Source: JBMYQA01 sp049600855 (GTDB taxonomy: Bacteria; Bacteroidota; Bacteroidia; Cytophagales; Flammeovirgaceae). Taken from it: a stretch of 45,902 bases of DNA. The notes beneath the pieces were generated by a model that saw nothing but the letters and a program-made list of their open reading frames with translations, made no database searches and had not been told where the DNA came from. A program made the position numbers and the translations under genes. This document shows positions 24,001 through 27,411 of this stretch, one piece after another. Location: positions 1 to 45,902 of the forward strand of contig JBMYQA010000011.1 in the NCBI GenBank assembly GCA_049600855.1, given 5' to 3'. Numbering within the stretch: position 1 is the stretch's first letter; every line of letters begins with the position of its first letter.

Positions 24001-24027
24001 CGCTTGAAATTCTTCATCATGAAATAA
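6073..24027 (+). CDS. Giant secreted protein: seven CARDB-like/beta-helix units, Ig-like and CARDB arrays
   Basis: Secreted protein of 5984 residues, presumably extracellular or surface bound. The signal peptide covers 1-24 (cleavage SFA|Q). A nidogen-like beta domain follows (about 26-220). Seven tandem units of 527-550 residues span about 222-4016. Each has a CARDB-like Ig domain (pattern W.VNG, then WTS.PN and NDTL) followed by an Asn-rich right-handed parallel beta-helix that starts with Y.IGG..PDF and closes with DIDG..R and PDIGADEF. Next come one more CARDB-like domain (4020-4130), Ig/PKD-like domains with conserved Cys pairs (4130-4573), an Fn3-like domain (4575-4661), eight CARDB domains (4667-5675), a PPC-like domain (5676-5785) and an IPT-like domain (5785-5875). 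The C-terminus stops shortly after an LRPG motif and shows no T9SS sorting domain. An adhesive, structural or glycan-binding role is inferred; no beta-helix catalytic residues could be assigned. Being one uninterrupted frame over 18 kb argues for selection. Confidence 0.92.
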   Translation: MTKYRLRIFWMLLFFSGIPLASFAQDDYTIEIVSGANPITGTGTNISAPDIYAALPIGFTFEFFNQNYDHFYLSPNGFITFNDDGDEGCCSSSELPGINTPNNLIAFAWTYLDPNAGQINYFTTGSAPNRILVVNFNGVNQYDWWGGAGNPITVQLLLYEGSNTIEIHVTSIPAALYDNRTMGIENVDGTKAYVVDGRNANMNWVASDEVVRFLPYVPQPNDAGIVEIAEVSPACGSAPVEVTLQNFGENTLSTVEIGWSVNGVVQNSIMYTGSPLVGYGVSGTNSALVSLGSINVVAGETYDIQAWTISPNGTTDPNLANDTSQITLYGGLSGTYTIQQTGGDFGSWTEAVDKLSQHGVCGPVVFDVLGSFTEQISIGEITGASATNTITFQSASGNAIDAVLSAFSNNFNTNYTLRLDGTDHLIVQNLTIKANNSSFPRAIWMEGRTTHNQFIGNIIEGQGTNGAVIEASAGNVTTAIAEFNTFKSNNIKNGSTGIELSGSSTAVDGLGEQNLIEDNVFENQHSYGINLFQQSAPLVKGNKITLNSSSSTNAFGIRFFKCHGAIQIINNEISILNGGYGIIQTENQASLGAEGRVVNNSVLVDGTNQGRGINISNVSYVNYYHNTFHVKSTNSNSVAFQLGNLWSVSSGNNLDLRNNIFVNTGGGYAIHLNNSQNPISISDYNVLYSTGDFIGYFEEPIADLASWQTKTQKEANALSLNPIFIADTDLHPTDIALNGTGDAVGISEDLEGVVRGTPPDIGAYEFDPTGLDAKISSLVSPAIPFAHGNQDVKVRLTNNGVTSLSNVQINWKVNDVLQNPFSWSGSLSSGQHVEVNIGAFSFTAGQAHNIEVWTSAPNGGTDDIAANDQIMEMGLYPMLASGTYTIGLGQPYPTFQSAINAMMQGGIEAPITFNVVSGTYTEQLIIPEIIGANAANSIVFQSQSGDRTDVILQYGGQRSNTNYVVQLDGIDGVTFKNMTIKTNSSSRGRVIDIKNEANHIRFENNELIGWAFRHEVVKTTADINDNVHFVNNRIVNGTHGVFISGIDNANPSTGWVVMGNQFENQNSSAFWGDYLANTSISENTFNGGSSSLSGIHLQRSASNITISKNIMNFTIASFGINLSIVTDALVSNNMISISGTAQIRGIVVNSCNSSKIYYNSVRVASSNSFSTALRLEYSSDVDIKNNILSNMQVGYAIDVSQLGNNTLDFNNLYSTGQHIAKLDHVDQTTLADWRSNSLQDANSLAVNPTFVSDTDLHSSAIELNGAGTPLTDVTDDIDGTTRNVPPDIGADEFVPSGLDVAMEELLSPNLPFNPGAQEVKIRFKNTGGDAITRVTLNWKVNGAAQSQVVWEDIANPINSGETKDLVLGNYNFTDGIAYEVQAWLSNPNNSTDLKADNDTLTISSLYTRMAGSYTIGGTDPNFTHIQAAVDALIIGGVNGEVTFNIRSDNYNEQVRIPAIAGASDQNRIIFQSETRNRDDVILLYNSIDFSKNYILQLHEADYITFRDVTIKALGSTRSRVLEFKDGANHNVFHNTVLEGRPNASSGDARAVVYSASNLLPDEYNTFSNNKIVNGSNGIHWQGSSSSSHWETGNRFLNNQFENQSQIGIRLQYQDSCEIIGNTIFSTAGITAIDLDNVYNAAKILGNGISITNGTGIDLSGCDGTATSPILMANNMISVTNVNNQRHGINISHGQYVHLYHNTVNVTSTSDVLKTALRLDNIGQGYESKNNIFAYTGLGAQGYALYERNATNYTSSHNLLYSTSYLVDKNGTNYATLGEWQVASGQEANAQSVNPLFVSDTDLHVSEVLLNQTGTPLASVTTDFDGETRNTTNPDIGADEFTPAAIDVSLELIQNAIIPFGEGAQDVVVRMKNAGSSDLSNVAFHWKVNDIPQSSFTWNNTLASGDTSSITIGQVNFALKTAYNIEVWTSEASDANALNDSLKAENLYAGLAGTYQIQGTNPDFDSFTEAVNILSLGGVVGQTTLRVADGIYNEQVSIPSLRGSSATNTVTFESASGNNTAVELRIGATSTANYTLQFNGAQYITFKNMSITALSNTNGRVIDFSNFNSHIQLEGNILKGFNSNNNYSSMAVIHSSNGNLSYIKFINNEIIDGDYGVFFNHNQPTLGNEFVGNTFVGQNYRGIEVHNQDSIKIERNTISALGSRNDYYGIYLSGSRNATSIQKNKLTLNSNGIGIYMNAINGTASNPVTIANNMVSLSGTAGHATYGIRFNNCDYLNVYHNTAHVYGYTAESPNQSAALKFKSIYNSHIINNISSNTTGGYAVYASNVGSNDVFNHNNYYTTGTKFVYFNGVEQANLEAWKLSYPLLNANSYNVDPLFISDVDLHIQEVTLQAGGTATPITDDIDDEIRNTTTPSIGADEFPLPAIDASISGLFQPVMPFASGSQEVMVTIKNQGANVLTSAQLNWSVNGTTQSAASWTNGNVATGDETTVNIGNYTFEPFTVYEVKVWTSNPNNGTDGNSNNDTLTVSGIYVGLSGEYTIGGTAPDFSTTQEAINALQDGGVVGPVVFKLRDGSYGEQVAIPAILGASVTNTISFESESGISANVIWEYSASSTSNYTLNLDGAEYFTFKNLTFKALNTAQSCVIALTNGASNNRFEGNIIEGIATTGIGKGQAVIYSESENKSKNNNEFKSNTIRNGSYGFYYEGQSSSSSFDQGTRLEGNVFENQYYRAVYLEHQNAPQVIGNHVTTNSAHWDFRGLLLDDCDNEVKVLANNISLINGGTAINVKSQGTSGSLSALVANNFTSVGGTATTAIGLKLESNSHIEVYYNTSHITNTNSSNSVAAVYLNNNTNTKFKNNSMVNSGGGYAMYVLNPNTIELDYNNHYTTGVNLGYYNSGNRTDLAAWKSVTGQEANSLSVDPNFVSDTDLHFQEIALDGKGTPIAAVTDDIDGEIRNAIHPDMGADEFTPSSVDITVSQLVNPSIPFTAQLQEVKLVLKNSGLDEITGVQLNWEVNNQLQQAVDWVGSLPSAGTQEVSLGYFTFLENTEYTIKVWASNPNNETGINLEDDTLQVSNLQTALSGIYTTGSGGNFLDFNDAVNALEARGVSGPTTFKVKSATYTEQVSIASIAGTSETNTIIFESETGVNTDVILEYDHTNAANYVLRLDGADYLVFKNMTIQASGDYTSSTATGIVVDIRNGATNNQFVGNRLIGASTLNVSRHGSTEVAVVYSPEDATTNANSFKNNTIQNGAYGIYSAGLNVSNPSTGLVIDGNIISGQTKYGVELAHQSGAIVSGNEFTSNLGTDYIGIKVLGGQGAIQITRNRIDAHSGYYALYIDGLNATAQSRALIANNFIFNDHSSAVEGLRLDDMSYTDIYHNTIRMTGGNSSSRAVSIFSSNNIKFINNIATHFADGYSIYASNAINGFIADHNLYYSTSPTRFAYYNNSDQPQVQDWQSATLQDFNSNVVDPVFTSASGFEVESSLANGKAIPLPAITEDIDRDLRSSTSPDIGADEFSLSTTDAGISAFVSPTIPLNLGANNLKVALTNYGEETLTKATIQWQVDGNVQATVPWEGSLSPGASETITLGIYDFTQPYNNYTIMAWATNPNDLVDQNTVNDTLSIIGSLGLAGTYSIGGVNPDFETFTGAIDTLTLFGARGPVTFSVADGTYNEQLILDDIKGVSEVNTVSFQSASGIREQVVLSFDATSTPNYTVLLDGAKHITFKQMTIKALNTTNAKVISLVSSDQITFEDNVIEGQVNNVSIPNALVVSTDNATTALVFKDNLFKNGSYGLYLDGQLSSDAKGLLIEGNTFERQYQSGIYLNEQESPIIRGNHISSPNTVSSYRAIWLEECSENIEISNNKIDVTTASYGIELKKCNATSSNRGLIFNNFIHVGGTNTNAYGLWLNDQVHDQYIYHNSVYITGAHTSSAALYMSTGGSGITFMNNIFANGAGGYALDVTNTAAIATANYNNLYSSGPQLVGWGATDYAALSDYQTNTAKGLNSVSINPSFASGSDLHISLPALDGLGTPTQEVSLDIDGQLRNDTNPDMGADEFGNGLSTNNIGVLALSNHALGCEFSQETLTVSVRNYGVDLISDFNISYAINGGAPITEQVTGFDLAGGTSKAYSFTTLADLSAKGDYSIQFFTELAGDTDLGNDTLIATIEHTAGPATTLTTDNDDFCARETANLTASGGVSYRWYEVGNTALLGLGAEFAVNPDSTTAYYVEVADNNGCITLDTISLTVKNFPQPEITSDNGFYLDCNTDTINLSSSVEENIIWSTSSALATIEVTEPGTYKVTHYNQVTGCESEASVEVLADPRPNLSASKTLICRGETVRLTAENGISYTWEGYLATDSAIDVTPAETTIYRVTISNANGCVYKDSIRIRIREDVRLTGITADTSICLGEEITLEASGIAETFNWSNNEIGSTIQVSPTQTTTYTVTLSDACNVTTAQGEITITVLPIPQLPVISPESAVICEGNSVQLTSSMTDNITWSTDESTASITVNDAGIYKVFHEGTNGCKAVDSVEVSFPEAPSIELSGYSTICNGQSITLGVINGNTYNWTWTSGSSTDSSITVSPTVTTTYYVDITNSQGCSYSDSMEIKVIEPFAPSTFGNLVPANGEDTLTLPLTFSWEPATNASHYDLYIWKSTESEPTSATVTDLTDFTFKYHQLAYGSSYNWKVIAKNSCFETPSVTQQFSIRQLPDLIPVEVKAPLSAFSGQKIDVEMEIKNIGLGKTDDQKTWDDYVYLSPDKQLEEDVDFRLGGTNNLTALDANQSYRQTIKDLALPKGLDGEYYILTKTNNSNRIAEADLTNNVRRSNKPLLLNLTPPPDLKVTSIIHLTTAFSGQELQVTWQVMNDGDGPTDGGNWQDKVYLSKDSILRVGDAIALGVFAHDGGKLAVGESYEQSQSVTIPIEELGEYYVHVVTDVYDSEYEHVYENNNARSGEKITVILAPPADMIVTQVASNQDVVSNLDKVAIYWTGKNQGAADLRGRYWYDGIYLKTATDSIFLKEVLVRERVIPSGTYSKIDTITIPKDINGVYQLGVHIDHRDLIFESIFTDNNNNFSATDLTVQSPDIHVVAVETPSLQVDTASTAQTVTVTWTVRNDGAGRLNGATDWTDRIFLSQVADPSESFLETLITNGSIRELGSIRYDSTINAGDSVEMQLELTIPEDMVAGDYHVLVQLDHQDDLYEFPNATNNILSKPLYVKESPVADLQIANALFTEPTDTLVAGRRAVLNYDLSNLGEVTAYPSWNNAVYISAEATFNANARRIDLERFNDTLLVNETISDSSVMFLPTDLEAGSYYFFLFVDHDSSIYERTGETNNVLMVRSFFVKPYPPADLTLHALTAVSTANSGAEIQVDWEVKNIGDGSQLEKVWYDTLYLSTDNVLDRGNDIVIDYWEQLGPLGRGKSYDRSKLVEIPNGISGDYYLIMSTSNPKFQNAPLVDDDLSNNEMAVPLHIDLTPYPDLLITEHQLPTQGIAGQPIQVSWTVKNQGIDTAFADWIDKLYLSTDLEIDQDDIQLQVHKRTTLLEVDSSYQVSMEAILPMLPTGNYILLLKTDANDKWYEHQAEDNNVVNATIALEQPLPSDLSVTSISAPATGLAGSEVTVQWTTRNNGTNVAKGYWTDHIYFSRDTKWDIDDVLVGELRSYKEIGPGTQKTEQLNVTLDGVSQGDYHVIVRADVKNYIPEVDELNNEFASVDPINIAVNELKIGITREAVLIDKKNLYYRIEIPDSLAGETLLVSLTGALNAHNELYIKHNQIPTRSDYDDNFDEPFTSNQEVLIASLKAGTYYLLVYGDNIEGEQQNVTLDASIIEFSIRSVETNKGGQGGQVTVMIEGAKFTEDTEFKVYNSQYSILGTINKYVDPTKVFVTFNLAGTSLGLHDIVAEQPNGTKAYMFGGFRVTLSTPEQIGVELDYPSAVRGGRGSRLVTIYVQYKNIGNVDVPLSDANRLLIGQNVPVASTPEGLRMKLRAVTLEFMEAQGPESLLRPGASGTIIVYTTSSTLTTGDRLKFFIMK
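6736..18120 (+). repeat. Seven protein-level tandem repeats of about 540 residues
   Basis: Unit starts (CARDB-like part) are near 6736, 8388, 9967, 11610, 13230, 14870 and 16515. The beta-helix parts start near 7064, 8703, 10292, 11917, 13547, 15187 and 16828, a period of 1589-1641 bp. Conserved landmarks in each unit are an EQ in the first beta-helix turn, LDG then FK(N/Q)MT, NG(S/T).G, a YHNT-type motif, a closing region resembling VNP.FVSDTDLH, and PDIGADEF. The units diverge at DNA level, so the duplication is old or the copies are under diversifying pressure. Confidence 0.88.
20070..23095 (+). repeat. Array of eight CARDB-type domains
   Basis: Eight consecutive domains of about 125 residues each start with a (P/A)DL-type strand: PDLIP, PDLKV, ADMIV, PDIHV, ADLQI, ADLTL, PDLLI and SDLSV. 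Each shows V.W.V.N.G, then W.D.(I/V)Y(L/I)S, a central hydrophobic strand and a closing GDY(Y/H) with NN. This is the CARDB/APHP adhesion-module pattern. Confidence 0.8.
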
Positions 24028-24036
24028 CTATTTACT

Positions 24037-24070
24037 GCTTGGAGAGGCTAGCCGCTAGTACTCTCCAAGC
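24037..24070 (+). terminator. Stem-loop after the giant gene
   Basis: GCTTGGAGAG (24037-24046) and CTCTCCAAGC (24061-24070) pair perfectly over 10 bp. An inner CTAG/CTAG stem (48-51 with 55-58 of the 24000s) may stack on it. The hairpin begins 10 bp after the stop. No U-tract follows, so it may be a partial terminator or a 3'-end stabilising hairpin that sets different expression levels within the block. Confidence 0.5.
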
Positions 24071-24120
24071 ACTCATCTCAATCAATACTGCTGTGGTAAA
24101 ACATCAAAACATCGAATATT

Positions 24121-27100
24121 ATGGAAAAAATATCAATGAATACCAAACTCAAAAAGTGGCATAAGACCATTATGCTCATCATTGCCTGTATGGCCTATTC
24201 CTCCTACACAATGGCGATAAAAGTGGATGCAGGAGAGGACCAAACAGTATGTGTAGGTACAGAATATACATTGGGAGGAGAGGAGGTACTTTCTGGTATT
24301 GCAATCGAACTGGCCTATAAAGTGGAATGGCAAGAGATATCAGAACTAGGTTTTAAGTTTGAGGATGATGAGGCGAAGAAGCTTAATCCTAAAGTGGAAT
24401 TTAAAGCGCCAGGAGTATATGTCTTTGAGGTTACACTCACCATAGAGAAGACTAAAACTGTTTGTACAGATCAAGTGGAGATTACCGTATTTAAATTACA
24501 ACGTATGACCTTTGATCCTCCTTCGATATCGGCTGACAATGTATCTCTTTCTACAGCCGATGTTGAAGTGCTTGGAGAGGGAGCAGAAAATGCTAAATTT
24601 CGCTGGAATTTAGTGGAAGAATTAGGCAATTGGCAGATCGAAAAAGAACAAGGGGTTTTAAGAGCTGGAAATGAAATTGTTCCGCTACGAGTGAGGGCCC
24701 AAATGAAAGAAGCCGATGCGGGCTGTGCCATAGAGGCGGACTTTTGTGTAGTGGGTGATAGGGATTGTTGCGAGGAGGTGACGAGTCTTATGCCATTTGG
24801 CGACTACCTCAATGTGACATTTGACAGCTACGATGTTGAAAGACTAAGTGGTGAGGGAGGTGAAGGTTATTGTAAATACACGGTAGAAGGCGCTGGCATT
24901 ACGATAAATACAGGTGTAAGAGAGGAAAATACTTTTGATTTTGGTTATTCTCTTACAGTACCCACAGGTGTGAAAGCTACTTGGAAGCAAAAGAAAAACG
25001 AAAATGGTGATGGCTACGATTATAAAGACATTAAAATTACTTATAAGCCAAGTAGTGGACTTATTAAAGATGGAAAAAATATTAATTTGGGCTTATTCCA
25101 ACTTGCTCCAGAGAGTATAGAAATCGAGGCATTTACGGGTGGTGAATCATCGATAACAGGAGGGATTAATTTTGAAATTGAAGATATTGTAGGGTGCGGA
25201 GACAATGGTCAGAGTCAATGTCCATTCAGCAGTGTATTGACTCAGACTGAAGTAGAGGGAACCGTAAAACTAACCATGACACTGAGGCCTCAGGGTTCAG
25301 GCGGAATTGGGAACTCTGGTATTGCTTTTGGACTTGACTTTAGTGGACTTGAGACACTCACTTTAGCAGCTAAAAAAGGTGACACAGAATTGGCTGAAGT
25401 AAAAATTGGCAGATCAGCTGGAAACCTACCTGACAATGAAGGTAATTTTAGCGTAACACTTGAAGCGAATAATGTACAGAAGTCTTTCAACCAACGACCA
25501 CGTATTCAAATAGGTGCATATGCTTTTGCATTGACTCAATATAAATTAGAGGTAGATATTCACTTAGGAGTAATTGCTACAAAGTTATCAAACGGGCAAC
25601 CTGCTTTAGCGTTTTCAGAAGGTATTCAGTTCAAAAAACTGGGTACTATGCTGGATTTGCTCAATATAGTAGGGGCTGATCCTAAGACTGGTCTTAATCA
25701 AGACGAAATATCTGGGGTAAGGCTGAATGTAGAGGGGGCATATGATAAATCTCAAAATGAATTTAAGGTTGCAGGGCAATTTACTATGCAGAATGTGTCA
25801 ATACTTGGAGTAAAGCTAAACGGAGATACTCAAGTTGAAAATCTAGGTATAAGTACGTCCCTAGATTTTAAACTTGGTACACTGGAACTTGACGTGGACG
25901 CTGCTTTTGACGAACAGAAACACCCAGGTTTAAAAGATCAAAGCTTAAAAGTTAAACTGACCTTAGAAAATAACCCAGATAACAAGCTAGAAATAACTGA
26001 GTTAGCGTTAATTGCCAAAGATGAACTTCAAATCCTAAAGTACAGAGGTTTTTCGATAGGCATTGAAAAAATTAAATATACAAAATCGGATAAAGGGCGT
26101 ACTATTGGTTTAGATGCTTCATTAGTTGCTGATAGATTTACTTTTGAAATCAACGAGTTTAAAGTGAGTGAAGAAAGTGGGGCAATTGAGGTATCACTTG
26201 ATGAGGCCATAGTAAATCTAAATGTAGGTCTACTCAGTTTAGATGGTACGGTACAATTTCAAAATACAGGTGCTACTTGGGAATTTAAAGGAGATGTTAC
26301 TGGAACTATTGGGAATAATGTATCTGGGATGGCGCCTATAGGGATTAATGCGGCAACAGTAATCGGAGCCGCAAACGCAGGGTTTCATTATACTTATTTT
26401 GGATTGGAAGTGGACTTAGGTTCAGGTAAATTACCATTAGGTAAAACTGGCCTTGCCCTTTCTGGCTTTAGCGGGAATGCGTCAGCGAATTGGAAACCCA
26501 AGAGTCGTACAGAGACTAATACTGATGGAGAGGTACATAAAGGTTTTAGGTCTATTGGAGTAGGTATTACAATCACAGATATAACTCCCAATCCTATTTG
26601 GAGTGTTACAGGAACCTTTACTAAAAGGTGGGGAGATATTACGCCATCAGCAATAATTGACCTTGAGGGAAGACTTCATATACCAGGTCAGGGGCATCCT
26701 GAAATACTTGGGGCAGCTATCACTGTAGAATATCCTCTATTTGGACGTCAAGTCGCTGGCAGTATAACTTCCAGTTTAAATTTCCCTGGCCTAAATCCTT
26801 CTGGAGGTACGGGAGGAGAACTCATATCGTTAAATTCAGGAGAGATGTTTTATAAAATGGGGGAAGGAGAATGGAGCCTTGCAGCAGAAAATATGTCTGG
26901 CAAGATAATGAATCTTATAAAAATGAACGGTAGGTTCTACATGGGAGGTGAACTGGGTTCAAGAAGAGAAATAGCAGAATCATTTGAAGGGAGATTAACA
27001 GGTGAACTAGATTTTGGTTTTCGAACTCTGATCACTTTTCCTGAGGGCTTTAATGCCATAAATTGTGCCACTGCTACTGCTACAGATATAAAAGGGATAG

Positions 27101-27411
27101 GTGTTGTTGGCTTTATGAGAGCAGATTTTGGTGGTAATTTGGACATGAAATTCAATCATCGTGGACTGACGGGAAAAGTAGAAAGTACTTTAGGCCTATA
27201 TGCGAAAAAGGTAAGTATTAAATTGCCTAGACGTATTGCAGGAGGAGAATGTGGTTTATTGAAAGATCAAAACGTAAATGTAAATGGCGTGGTAGAATTA
27301 TCACCCGAAGGTAGCGACAGAATCAGAGTAAAAGGGCGTGCAACAGCTACAGTAAATACACAGACTCATAACTTTAGGATAGATACATCATTTAATCATC
27401 CCGGATCATGA
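24121..27411 (+). CDS. Secreted beta-rich protein of unknown function
   Basis: Protein of 1096 residues; I do not recognise a family for most of it. The N-terminus carries a signal peptide (hydrophobic core IMLIIACMAYSS, probable cleavage after TMA). ATG 24136, giving MNTKLKKWHK, would place the charged region closer to the core and is a reasonable alternative start. An Ig/PKD-like domain follows (about 34-115, DAGEDQTVCVG start). The remainder is a long series of alternating hydrophobic/polar strands rich in Gly, Asn and acidic residues. It includes a patch around 757-785 with YFGLEVDLGSGKLPLG and TGLALSGFSG. There is no terminal aromatic residue as in porin-type beta-barrels and no T9SS sorting domain. 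The stop overlaps the start of the next gene (ATGA), so the two are probably co-translated and may form a complex. Asp/Glu/Lys-rich composition differs from the Asn/Thr-rich neighbour upstream. Confidence 0.85.
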   Translation: MEKISMNTKLKKWHKTIMLIIACMAYSSYTMAIKVDAGEDQTVCVGTEYTLGGEEVLSGIAIELAYKVEWQEISELGFKFEDDEAKKLNPKVEFKAPGVYVFEVTLTIEKTKTVCTDQVEITVFKLQRMTFDPPSISADNVSLSTADVEVLGEGAENAKFRWNLVEELGNWQIEKEQGVLRAGNEIVPLRVRAQMKEADAGCAIEADFCVVGDRDCCEEVTSLMPFGDYLNVTFDSYDVERLSGEGGEGYCKYTVEGAGITINTGVREENTFDFGYSLTVPTGVKATWKQKKNENGDGYDYKDIKITYKPSSGLIKDGKNINLGLFQLAPESIEIEAFTGGESSITGGINFEIEDIVGCGDNGQSQCPFSSVLTQTEVEGTVKLTMTLRPQGSGGIGNSGIAFGLDFSGLETLTLAAKKGDTELAEVKIGRSAGNLPDNEGNFSVTLEANNVQKSFNQRPRIQIGAYAFALTQYKLEVDIHLGVIATKLSNGQPALAFSEGIQFKKLGTMLDLLNIVGADPKTGLNQDEISGVRLNVEGAYDKSQNEFKVAGQFTMQNVSILGVKLNGDTQVENLGISTSLDFKLGTLELDVDAAFDEQKHPGLKDQSLKVKLTLENNPDNKLEITELALIAKDELQILKYRGFSIGIEKIKYTKSDKGRTIGLDASLVADRFTFEINEFKVSEESGAIEVSLDEAIVNLNVGLLSLDGTVQFQNTGATWEFKGDVTGTIGNNVSGMAPIGINAATVIGAANAGFHYTYFGLEVDLGSGKLPLGKTGLALSGFSGNASANWKPKSRTETNTDGEVHKGFRSIGVGITITDITPNPIWSVTGTFTKRWGDITPSAIIDLEGRLHIPGQGHPEILGAAITVEYPLFGRQVAGSITSSLNFPGLNPSGGTGGELISLNSGEMFYKMGEGEWSLAAENMSGKIMNLIKMNGRFYMGGELGSRREIAESFEGRLTGELDFGFRTLITFPEGFNAINCATATATDIKGIGVVGFMRADFGGNLDMKFNHRGLTGKVESTLGLYAKKVSIKLPRRIAGGECGLLKDQNVNVNGVVELSPEGSDRIRVKGRATATVNTQTHNFRIDTSFNHPGS

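Noticed and set aside
24000..24130. Sequencing frameshift as the cause of the missing sorting domain on the 5984-residue protein
   Set aside because: The following sequence in any plus frame does not continue the modules. It holds a stem-loop and then a new gene with its own signal peptide, so the stop looks real.
24121..27411. Outer-membrane beta-barrel (porin or TonB receptor)
   Set aside because: The strands alternate, but there is no plug domain or TonB box and no terminal aromatic residue; it is left as a secreted beta-rich protein.
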